Below are positions 16,799 to 25,100 of a DNA stretch of 64,000 nt, piece by piece; within the stretch, counting starts at the first letter, position 1, and the number at the start of each line of letters is the position of its first letter. A program made the position numbers and the translations under genes. Under the pieces are notes generated by a model. It ran no database searches. It saw only the letters and a program-made list of their open reading frames with translations, and was not told where the DNA came from. The stretch spans positions 124,001-188,000 of the forward strand of contig NZ_AMZN01000006.1 in the NCBI RefSeq assembly GCF_000331535.1. The letters are read 5' to 3'. The stretch comes from Fulvivirga imtechensis AK7 (GTDB lineage Bacteria; Bacteroidota; Bacteroidia; Cytophagales; Cyclobacteriaceae).

Positions 16799-16842
16799 CA
16801 AAATTAACACCTCAACCGGCGGTTTGGCGTAACAAATGTTAC
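16799..16842 (-). promoter_or_regulatory. Promoter and GTAAC-N4-GTTAC operator of the dioxygenase gene
   Basis: On the minus strand a -7 box TAATTTTG lies at 16806-16799, 50 nt before the ATG. The palindrome GTAACaaatGTTAC occupies 16829-16842, leaving exactly 22 bp to the -7 box; its centre is about 41.5 bp from the predicted start, the class II activator position of Crp/Fnr-type regulators. No -33 TTTG is present, as expected for an activated promoter. The TauE promoter has the same layout. Confidence 0.7.
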
Positions 16843-16843
16843 A

Positions 16844-17662
16844 CTATAGGAAGAGTTCTTTCACGATCATAAAGCTACCCATTACCAACACAAACCAGCC
16901 AAAACCCGTTTTGAGCTTTCGTCCGTCAATAGAGTGCGCCAGAAAAGTGCCCAGGAAGATTCCTACAATGGCTATTGCGGAAAATATCCCCAGAAATGCC
17001 CAGTTGATCGGTTCACCAGCCTGTACATCGCCAATGAAGCCGATGAGTGATTTCACGGCAATAATGAGCAGTGAAGTGCCTATAGCCATTTTCATGGGGA
17101 GTTTGGCAAACAGTACGAGCGCAGGAATGATCAGGAAGCCACCTCCGGCACCTACAAGGCCGGTAAGCGTACCTACTACCAGACCTTCCACAATGATCAT
17201 CGGGTAGTTGAATTTCAATGGTTTATCTTCTTCCTCTGCTGTTGAAATAACATTACCTTTTTTGTTTCGGATCATAGATACCGAAGCAAAAACCATCAGG
17301 AAAGCAAAGAGCAATAAGATCCCTGTATCCTTTGTCAGGGCAAAATTGCCCAATGTAAGCCATGTTTCGGGCAAAGCTGGCACAAGTAACAAACGGGTAA
17401 GATAAACGGCTATAAACGCGGGTATGGTAAATACAATCCCCGTTTTATAGCTCACCAGTCCTTTTCGGGCATAATTGATACCCCCGATCAAGGCGCTAAA
17501 TCCTACGATAAATAATGAGTAAGCTGTGGCCAGTACGGGTTCCACGCCCATGAGGTAAACCAACACCGGCACAGTAAGTATTGAACCACCGCCACCGATC
17601 AATCCCAACGATACGCCAATGGCTGCAGCTCCAACGAATCCTGCTATTTCTATTATGGTCAT
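16844..17662 (-). CDS. TauE/SafE family sulfite/anion exporter
   Basis: An inner-membrane protein of about 272 residues with eight predicted hydrophobic segments and the family's glycine-rich motif twice (GLIGGGGSILTVPVLVYL near the start, GLVGAGGGFLIIPALV in the middle). TauE/SafE proteins export sulfite, sulfoacetate or related anions. An upstream ATG at 17698 would add 12 residues, but the -7 box at 17708-17701 puts the transcript start at about 17695, inside that codon, so I prefer the ATG at 17662. Exporting sulfite produced by the adjacent persulfide dioxygenase is the likely job. Confidence 0.88.
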   Translation of the reverse strand: MTIIEIAGFVGAAAIGVSLGLIGGGGSILTVPVLVYLMGVEPVLATAYSLFIVGFSALIGGINYARKGLVSYKTGIVFTIPAFIAVYLTRLLLVPALPETWLTLGNFALTKDTGILLLFAFLMVFASVSMIRNKKGNVISTAEEEDKPLKFNYPMIIVEGLVVGTLTGLVGAGGGFLIIPALVLFAKLPMKMAIGTSLLIIAVKSLIGFIGDVQAGEPINWAFLGIFSAIAIVGIFLGTFLAHSIDGRKLKTGFGWFVLVMGSFMIVKELFL

Positions 17663-17700
17663 TTTGTTTCTGTTTGTAAATGTTTCTAAAATGTACAATG

Positions 17701-17744
17701 CAAAGGTAGGTGGCTTCGGTAGGGGAGTGCGTAACTTTTGTTAC
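17701..17744 (-). promoter_or_regulatory. Promoter and GTAAC-N4-GTTAC operator of the TauE gene
   Basis: The minus strand has TACCTTTG at 17708-17701 and the palindrome GTAACttttGTTAC at 17731-17744, again exactly 22 bp apart. The match in sequence and spacing with the dioxygenase promoter indicates a common activator of the Crp/Fnr type, not encoded in this window. Confidence 0.7.
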
Positions 17745-17757
17745 GTTGCGGCTCGCA

Positions 17758-17942
17758 GTTCTGAGTTCACTGTTCTGAGTTCACTGTTCTGAGTTCACTG
17801 TTTTCAGGCACTAACCGTTTTGAGTTCTTAGTGCTCATTTTTAGAGAGAAGAGGTGGGCCATACACCAGCTTCCCGCTTCCCGCTTGAGCTTGGCCCTGT
17901 GCCACCCCTTTGTGGTGTTTTCACCAAGAAACCTTTGGGTGG
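17758..17942. repeat. 14-bp tandem repeat and hairpin in a non-coding stretch
   Basis: Three exact copies of GTTCTGAGTTCACT lie at 17758-17799. Degenerate relatives occur at 7681-7722. Further on, CCACCC (17902-17907) pairs with GGGTGG (17937-17942), enclosing TGGTG/CACCA. The rest of 17745-18015 shows no gene that I can support. Confidence 0.7.
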
Positions 17943-18015
17943 CGTGTGTGGTGGCGCGAGGTGTTTTTTAAGTATATAAAGGCATTTGTAATACTGTGAA
18001 ATTGGAGAAACATTC

Positions 18016-18471
18016 TTGAAACCTAAACTTGGCACCTTTATAAAATACCTGACTCTACAAGTCGTTGCATTTTTTGCACTTGGGATAATGTTTTATATTT
18101 TCACTTCCCCTAATCCATTTGAATTAAAGCTTTACGGATGGTGGTTGTTGCCAGTTGGTGTTGCAATTGGTTTAACCTTTGGGACAAGGAAGTTTCAACT
18201 TGTTATTTCCGACACAAATGACCAGGAAAAAGTAAAGCAATGGACATTACAATTTCTTTCTGAAAATGGACTTAATGTTAAGGATAGCAATGAAAATGAG
18301 ACGACATTAGAATCATTGAAAAACTATAATCGACTATTCAGTAATTGGTTTGGGACGGAGCTAATTTCAGTAAGGCAAACGGACGCAAAAATAATTATTG
18401 GTGGACCATTCAGACTAGTTGATAGACTTGCTGACTCAGTGGACACCAAATTAAGATACGAAAAACGTTAA
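18016..18471 (+). CDS. Small membrane protein, unknown function
   Basis: A 151-residue protein read from a TTG start at 18016 (MKPKLGTFIKYLTL). Two hydrophobic segments are visible, about 13-30 (VVAFFALGIMFYIF) and 40-56 (GWWLLPVGVAIGLTFG), followed by a soluble domain of about 90 residues (FQLVISDTNDQEKVKQWTLQFL ... IIIGGPFRLVDRLADSVDTKL) that resembles small membrane-anchored domains but not a family I can name. It stands alone with no obvious promoter box. Immediately downstream the DNA looks decayed. Confidence 0.6.
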   Translation: MKPKLGTFIKYLTLQVVAFFALGIMFYIFTSPNPFELKLYGWWLLPVGVAIGLTFGTRKFQLVISDTNDQEKVKQWTLQFLSENGLNVKDSNENETTLESLKNYNRLFSNWFGTELISVRQTDAKIIIGGPFRLVDRLADSVDTKLRYEKR

Positions 18472-18479
18472 ATTAAGGC

Positions 18480-19080
18480 GAGTTCGATATAAAATGCTTA
18501 AAAATAGGCGGTCATCCTGTCTGTTCCGAACGTGCCTAACTTGCCCTCGGGGAGGCATCCAACAACTTCAGTTGATTTTGTGGATAATGACATTACGCCA
18601 GCATTACCACAGAAGAAACTGAGGAAACAGAGATCGCAAATTCTTTCAATGCCTTCAAAGAATTACCCGCGTTATTGACTGATGTCTTGCCCGATAAATG
18701 GAAACCAACTGATTAACCCATGGCTGGCACAAGGACGGCCCCAAGATAGCATGAATACGGTACAAATGCCGGGGCACTGAAATTTGAGCCTGTTGATTTA
18801 ACTTAGTAGTATGGAGAAGCGGGATTGGAGAGATTAAAGATCAAGTGTGTGTAGGAAGGTAAGTATGTAATAAATCCATTCAATATGGTGAAATATGTGT
18901 GGGAGAATTGAGTAGGTTGAGACTTATTTTATGAGTTGTTCAAAAAAAAGTTATAATAGTTTATGTAATGTTTTGTTGAAAATAAATAATTAAATAGGCT
19001 TTTGGGGCTTTTAGGTAGTAGTATTGCCAATATAATTACATGAATTATTCAGATATTTAATGTAAGCAAACCATGCTTTT
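18480..19080. other. Gene-free stretch with decayed coding remnant
   Basis: No intact gene. At 18480-18493 is GAGTTCGATATAAA, the reverse of a short repeat also found at 45881 and 50666. From about 18606 to 18714 one plus frame reads ITTEETEETEIANSFNAFKE and, further on, LPALLTDVLPDKWKPTD before a stop, which looks protein-like but has no start. About 60 bases later another frame reads YGTNAGALKFEPVDLT. These look like pieces of one gene broken by frameshifts. I cannot name the family. The last part (18850-19080) is A/T-rich without further signals. Confidence 0.4.
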
Positions 19081-19083
19081 TAA

Positions 19084-19115
19084 TTTTTAATAAAGTTTTG
19101 AGCCTGTTATGTTTG
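19084..19115 (+). promoter_or_regulatory. Candidate promoter of the RHS operon
   Basis: A -7 box TATGTTTG (TAnnTTTG) at 19108-19115 lies 22 nt before the ATG of the Skp-like gene. At the expected distance upstream only TTTT (19084-19087) is found rather than TTTG, so the match is incomplete. Confidence 0.45.
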
Positions 19116-19137
19116 AAACTTTATCAATTTGGAATTT

Positions 19138-19674
19138 ATGTCTAAGTCTATTCAGTTGGTTCTTTTCGGCCTCTTATTTTTGGCCACAGCTACCCTTTAT
19201 TACTTCCATTTTTCTCAACAGAAAGTTGCCTATGTAGATTCTGCAAAACTCATCAACGGCTACCAGGGAATGGTTGAGGCAAGAAAAGAATTTCAGCAAA
19301 AATCTTCAGTTTGGAAAGCTAATATTGACACCCTGGCGCAGGAGGTCCAAAGCGCCATTCAGGACTATGAGCGCGAGAGTGCCGGAATGACCGCCAGGGA
19401 AAAAGAACTTTCCAAAGAACTGATAAGAACTAAACAAAAACAGTTAAGCGATTATCAGCGGGCCATGAATGAAAAGGCAGGCCAGGAGGATGCACAAATG
19501 ACTGCTCAGGTATTGGATCAGGTAAATGCTTACATCCAACAGTATGGCAAAGAACATGGATACAGGATTATACTTGCCGCCACCGAATATGGCAATATAG
19601 CCTATGCTGAAGAAGGATTGGATATCACAGCACAGGTACTTGAGGGGTTAAATAAAAGCTATGCAGGGCAGTAA
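19138..19674 (+). CDS. OmpH/Skp-family periplasmic chaperone
   Basis: A 178-residue protein: signal-anchor segment (SIQLVLFGLLFLATATLYYF), then KVAYVDSAKLINGYQGM, the N-terminal signature of Skp/OmpH, a long coiled-coil prong (about 40-125, rich in Lys/Glu/Gln) and the returning beta-strand segment GYRIILAATEYGNIAYAEEGLDITAQVLEGLN. Skp binds unfolded outer-membrane and exported proteins in the periplasm. I use the ATG at 19138; the TTG at 19129 gives only three more residues. It overlaps the lipoprotein gene by 14 bp and heads the unit containing the giant exported RHS proteins, so a dedicated chaperone role is inferred. Confidence 0.85.
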   Translation: MSKSIQLVLFGLLFLATATLYYFHFSQQKVAYVDSAKLINGYQGMVEARKEFQQKSSVWKANIDTLAQEVQSAIQDYERESAGMTAREKELSKELIRTKQKQLSDYQRAMNEKAGQEDAQMTAQVLDQVNAYIQQYGKEHGYRIILAATEYGNIAYAEEGLDITAQVLEGLNKSYAGQ

Positions 19675-20299
19675 AATTCTTTCATACGGAAATTTCGCTG
19701 TGCTGATAGCAGGATCTCTTCTGTTCACGCTTGGCTGCAAGCCCACGTATTTAAGTGAAGAAGGGCTTAAAAGCTATGTGCTGGACCCGGACAATGAACT
19801 GACGAAGGAAATAAGCTATAAGGATTACAGCGTAAAAGTGACCTTCCGACCGGCCGACCTTCTCATAGCCCAGGAAACAGGTGGTGAGACAGAAGTGGAG
19901 AAGGAAGAATTGGAGCGGTTGAGACAAAAGTACAGCGATCACTATTACTTCATTCTGAGCTTGTCCAGGGATAACAAAGAGGCGCACTATCAGACAGGAC
20001 AGGGATTCGGCCAGTTCAGCGAATTGGTGCAGAGACTTTCTTTCAGAATGCATGAATACGTCAATCTAACTACATCAGCACAAGATACCATACATGTAGG
20101 AGATTACATATTTCCCCGGACGTATGGAATGGGAGGGGCAACCAACCTGATGTTTGCATTCAACAGAGAAAAATCTATTGGCAAAGAGTGGTTGCAGTTG
20201 AACTTAAAGGAGTTTGGACTGGGAGTTGGCAACCAGAATTTCAGGTTTCGGATTGAAGATATTGAAACAGTACCAAAAATAAATTTTAAAGAAAAATAA
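19661..20299 (+). CDS. Lipoprotein of the RHS locus, unknown function
   Basis: A 212-residue lipoprotein with signal peptide and lipobox ending LFTLGC (Cys26). The mature part (SYKDYSVKVTFRPADLLIAQE, FRMHEYVNLTTSAQDTIHVGDYIFPRTYGMGGATNLMFAF) is predicted mostly beta. I do not recognise the family. The start overlaps the Skp-like gene by 14 bp, so the two are translationally coupled; 69 bp later the fibre gene begins. Context suggests a membrane-attached accessory for export or assembly of the RHS proteins. Confidence 0.75.
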   Translation: MQGSKILSYGNFAVLIAGSLLFTLGCKPTYLSEEGLKSYVLDPDNELTKEISYKDYSVKVTFRPADLLIAQETGGETEVEKEELERLRQKYSDHYYFILSLSRDNKEAHYQTGQGFGQFSELVQRLSFRMHEYVNLTTSAQDTIHVGDYIFPRTYGMGGATNLMFAFNREKSIGKEWLQLNLKEFGLGVGNQNFRFRIEDIETVPKINFKEK

Positions 20300-20368
20300 G
20301 CCGGTCTCATTTTTTTGAGACTACCATATTGTATTATGCCTGTTGGCGGAAATGAAAAACAAATCACT

Positions 20369-22117
20369 ATGAACAAGTTTACATCAATTGTTTTGATGTT
20401 GCTGCTGTTATTGTCGGCTGCAACCTATGCTCAAAAGAACGGCAAAAATCCCAACTCCAATGGGAATGAAGACAATGGGAGAGTTAACCTGCTGCTTCCC
20501 CACGGAAACATTGGTATTAATACACTTACCCCTTCGGAAAGGCTGGAAGTAATTGGGAATGTCAGGGTGAGCAACACGCTTTTTGTTAATGACATTGATG
20601 TTGTTGGCCTAAAAGCAGTAAATATTACTGTATCTGAAGATGCCAGTATTGGAAGGAACCTGTTCGTCAATGGTAATGTCGGTATAGGAGTAGCGAATCC
20701 TGTCGAACGCCTGGAGATCAGCGGGAACCTGAAGGTTAGCGATGGCATATTCAGCAACACACTTGATGTAAATACCTTCACAGGGGAGAACGGAACGTTC
20801 AATCAGAACCTGTTGATTAGACAAAACCTGAATGTAGATGGTCTAACTGGTCTTGGTGTTGCCAATCCTACAGAGCGTCTGGAAATCAGCGGCAATCTCA
20901 AAGTCAGCGATGGCATCTATAGCAACACACTGGATGTAAACACTTTCACTGGCGAAAATGGCACTTACAACCAAAACCTGCTGGTGAAGCAAAATTTTAA
21001 TGTAGAAGGCCTTACAGGTCTTGGTGTAGCTAACCCGACAGAGCGTCTCGAGATCAGCGGGAACATGAAAGTCAGCAATGGTATTTTCACAGAAACGGCA
21101 GAAGGTACTTCATACAGTTTTCAGGATGGAGCTCTCAGCAATAACCTTTCTGTGGGAGGCAATACTGTAATTAGTGGAAATACAGGGTTGGGAGTAGCAG
21201 CGCCTACGGAAAGGCTTGATGTGAACGGAAATGTAAAAGTGAGTAACACCCTTTTTGCGAATACGCTGGAAAGTGAAGAGTTGATATTGGAAAATGGAAC
21301 GATTAATAATCAATTATCTGTAGGGGGCAATACGCTGGTTAATGGCAATGTTGGTATAGGAATTACCTCACCAACAGAAAAACTACATGTAGCCGGTAAC
21401 ATCAAAGCAACGGGCAATATTACAGGAGCAGCGCTTTCAGTGAGCCAGGGTAGCTTTTCCGGTAATGTAAACCTGGCAAAGAATCTTAGCGTAACCGGGA
21501 CATCTGATTTTACAGGTAAAGTAACTACCCGAGATCTGACAGTGCTCAACACACTGGAGCTGAAAAACGGCCTTACACTTGGCAACGCACTGGGTATAGG
21601 AGTGGCTACACCCGAAGCCACCCTGCATGTTGCCGGTGATGGCAAGTTTGAGGGCAACATAACGGCGGTAAAGCTCATTGTACAGGATTTGGAAGTAGCC
21701 AACCTGGATCTGGGCGCTCAGAATGGAGAGATCCGTTTCGGTGAAGACATGTTCGTAGGCGGGAGCGTAGGTATTGGCACAGAGCTTATCGATGGATACA
21801 AACTCTCCGTTAACGGAAAGATAAGAGCCAGTGATGATATAAAAGTATACCCTTCTTCTCAGTGGTCCGACTTCGTTTTTGAAGAAGATTATAACCTGCG
21901 TCCCCTTGAAGAAGTAGAAGCATTTATCAAAGAAAACAAGCATTTACCTGAAGTCCCCTCTGCACAGGAAGTGGAAGGTTCAGGAATTGACCTTGGCGCT
22001 ATGGATGCCAGGCTGCTTCAAAAAATAGAAGAATTGACCCTTTATATGATTGAGATCAAAAAGGAGAACGAGAAGCTGAAAGCAGAAGTGGAAGTCCTGA
22101 AGAAGAAGCTCGACTAG
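20369..22117 (+). CDS. Exported repeat fibre protein with coiled-coil tail
   Basis: A 582-residue exported protein from the ATG at 20369 (MNKFTSIVLMLLLLLSAATYA, signal peptide). The body consists of repeats of about 40-60 residues, such as GLGVANPTERLEISGNLKVS and DVNTFTGENGTYNQNLLVKQ, three of them near-identical at DNA level (20690, 20860 and 21030 regions), typical of trimeric tail-fibre-like stalks. The C-terminus (YNLRPLEEVEAFIKENKHL, PEVPSAQEVEGSGIDLGAMD, LLQKIEELTLYMIEIKKENE) is the widespread Bacteroidota fibre end with a Leu-rich coiled coil. It lies 43 bp before the first RHS gene, suggesting a structural partner. Confidence 0.8.
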   Translation: MNKFTSIVLMLLLLLSAATYAQKNGKNPNSNGNEDNGRVNLLLPHGNIGINTLTPSERLEVIGNVRVSNTLFVNDIDVVGLKAVNITVSEDASIGRNLFVNGNVGIGVANPVERLEISGNLKVSDGIFSNTLDVNTFTGENGTFNQNLLIRQNLNVDGLTGLGVANPTERLEISGNLKVSDGIYSNTLDVNTFTGENGTYNQNLLVKQNFNVEGLTGLGVANPTERLEISGNMKVSNGIFTETAEGTSYSFQDGALSNNLSVGGNTVISGNTGLGVAAPTERLDVNGNVKVSNTLFANTLESEELILENGTINNQLSVGGNTLVNGNVGIGITSPTEKLHVAGNIKATGNITGAALSVSQGSFSGNVNLAKNLSVTGTSDFTGKVTTRDLTVLNTLELKNGLTLGNALGIGVATPEATLHVAGDGKFEGNITAVKLIVQDLEVANLDLGAQNGEIRFGEDMFVGGSVGIGTELIDGYKLSVNGKIRASDDIKVYPSSQWSDFVFEEDYNLRPLEEVEAFIKENKHLPEVPSAQEVEGSGIDLGAMDARLLQKIEELTLYMIEIKKENEKLKAEVEVLKKKLD

Positions 22118-22160
22118 TTCCGGTAATGAATTCAATCATATTCAACAAAACAGATCAGTT

Positions 22161-25100
22161 ATGATTCGAAAAAGAAAGTTGATGAAAGGAATGGCCGTTT
22201 TTCTGGCTGTACATACAATTTTTTCTGCGGTGGCGCCTACTGTATCTTATGCGCTGACGGCTGGACCAACCGCACCTGAGGCTACCAGTTTTGAACCTGT
22301 GGATACTACGGATATGGTGAACCTGGCTTCCGGTGATCTGGCTTACAATATTCCGTTGCTTGAGGTGCCTGGACCGTCTGGTGGCTATCCCTTGTCACTA
22401 TCCTATCATGCTGGAATACAGACTAATGAAGATGCTTCCTGGACTGGTTTAGGTTGGTCTGTAAATCCTGGCGCTATTACAAGAAATGTAAATGGCTATG
22501 CTGATGATCATTTTCATGTAAATAATACATCAAGATTCTATTGGGAAGGAGGGGAAAGGAAAACTCATTCAGTCGGAGTTTCTGTTGGTATCCCTGGTAC
22601 ACCGGCATCAATGAATGGTGGGGTTTCCTTTTCACATGATACGTATCTCGGAATGGGTTTTGGAGTTAGACTTGGGGCCGGAGCCAGCTTAGCGAATTCT
22701 CCATTTGATGTAGGCGTAACTGTTGGAACAAGTCCATACGGAGGCAGCTATGCCAGTGCCGGAATTGGCGTTGGAATCCGATCTTCTGAAAATAGTACTG
22801 CCAGTCTGTCCGCCGGGTTGTCGGTTTCAACAAATTTTGAATCTGTAAATGTTGGAGGAACAGCCGGTGTTAATGTAATGGGTACGTCTATTTCGACCGG
22901 AAGCGGGGTAAAGCCATCCTTGAGCGTGGGTGGAGCCAGCATAAGTAGACATAACAGTAAAAGTGGAAATTTGAGCCAGAATGCTTGGGGGCTCACAGTT
23001 CCAATACCGGTTTTTTATGGGGTTTGGTTGAATTTAGGTTATAACTATCGTAGATACTGGATAGATGAGACCGAGAACCTTTATACTAATGGAGCTTTAT
23101 ATTACCCAAATTTTGAAACCGATAAATCCTGGCTCGATACGAGAGACTATGATACATATTCTCTACTTGATCCCACTTTAGAGGGGGGAATTATAGAAAA
23201 TGCTGATGCCAATGAGGTTTTGGGTGGTTCTTTGGTGAATTATGATGATTATTTTGTGCATGCTCAGGGAGTTGTAGGTGGTATGCGTCCATATTTATTC
23301 AAAAGGCACCTTCTTAAAAGAAATAAATTTGATATAAAGGACTTTGATGATGATAATGCTACTGAGAGACGAGACTATATGGTTTCATATCCCCTTGGTT
23401 ATAATGAAGAAAAGGTGGAGTTCAGATTTATTAATGACTTTTCGAATCGTCATTTATATAGGTCCTCCGAGATTATAAATAAGCAAAACACCGCAGATCC
23501 CTTAGATTATAATTTCGATGGAGAGGTTAAGACTGGAGAGAAAGGTGACGATGGTTACAAGGAGAATCATTTAGCCGGGTCCAAAAATATCAGGTGGTTT
23601 ACCCATAGACAAATTACAGATAAAGAGCAAGAGGTTCTAGATAACGGCTTTATTGAAACAAGCTCTCCTGGATTCAAAAGGGGAGATTGGCCCGATGATC
23701 AGATTGGTGGCTTTATTATAACTAATGAAAGCGGTATTAAATATCACTTTTCTCTACCTGCTGCCAGCTATGGTGAATACATGCGCTCTCAAAATATTAC
23801 AAGAGAAGATGGAAGAACTTTTAATGAATTTAAAAAGCCGGAGAGATATGCCTATACATGGTATTTAACGGCTATAACGGGTCCGGATTTTGTTGACAGA
23901 GGGCCTTCAGGTGAGCCTGATGGTATTCTTAATGAATATGATTGGGGCTATTGGGTTGCTTTTGATTACGGACTTTGGTCCGATAACTATCAGTGGAGAA
24001 CTCCATCTATTGGTACTCATAGAGATCTTGATCAAAATTTTGAGAATTATTCATACGGGAAAAAGGAGGTTTACTATTTGAATAAAATCTACACAAAATC
24101 TCATACAGCTTTTTTTGTCAAGGAAATACGTGCTGATGGAAAAGGAGTGGTTAATCGAAACGGAGGACATTACAAATTAAGATCATCCGAATATGATCAA
24201 TGCAGGGATGATTGTGAACTGGATTGTGATAGAGATGGCTATGAAGATTGTCAATGTGACTCCAGGTGTGAAGGGTTAAGTGATGAAATGCAAATAGATT
24301 TACCTGTATCTACGTTGCGTCTCGATAAGATATTACTGTGTAAAAATTCTGAATTGAATGGTATCGATCAGGTGGAAGCAAAAGCTCAGAATTATAACTA
24401 TCAATCATCGCTCGTGCATCATTTTGGTGACAATGTATTGGATGTCCATGATGAGGAAAATATTCAACTGACAGAAAGATCATTAAGAAGTATTGTATTC
24501 ACACATGATTATTCTTTGGCGCCACAGACGTCCAATAGTTTTGACCCCAACGGAGATAACTATCTTGACGGCAGCAGGAATACTTATTTAAAAGGAAAAC
24601 TGACTTTGAAGGGCCTGCAGTTTAATGGCAAGTCAGGTGTTTCGTTGGTACCTCCAATGTCATTTGAATATGATATAGATGAATCTGGTACAGCCGATTT
24701 GAGCGGAGAGATTGTTGTCGATAAGTCACATATATTGTCAGAGGGGGATATTATTAAGTTTGGTCATCAGAATAAAACTTACTATGCAGTTATTACGAGA
24801 TACGAAAGTACCATATCTGACCCACGATTTAGACTCAAGTATTTAAATGGTAGTCCTACAACTTCATTTATTGAAAACGTCTCCATAAGTAAAACTAAAA
24901 ATCCACCGTATAATCAGGAACAGTATGATATTTGGGGTCTATATAAACCAGATGTAGACATAGATGTGGTAGAGCAAGATGAGAATCTTGGAAGAATGGT
25001 ATCATTTGTATCCAGTAAAGCAAGTGATGCCTGGTCGTTAAGAGGTATTAATACAAGTATGGGTTCTTCGATCTCCTTGAGTTATGAATCTGATACTTAC

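Noticed and set aside
17758-17799. Short tandem repeat as a CRISPR array
   Set aside because: Units of 14 bp follow each other directly with no spacers and no cas genes are near.
17841-18035. 64-codon minus-strand frame
   Set aside because: It lies in a hairpin-rich repeat and encodes low-complexity Pro/Gly/Thr stretches; no support.
23890-24081. 63-codon frame inside the RHS A gene
   Set aside because: Out-of-frame shadow of the large gene on the same strand.
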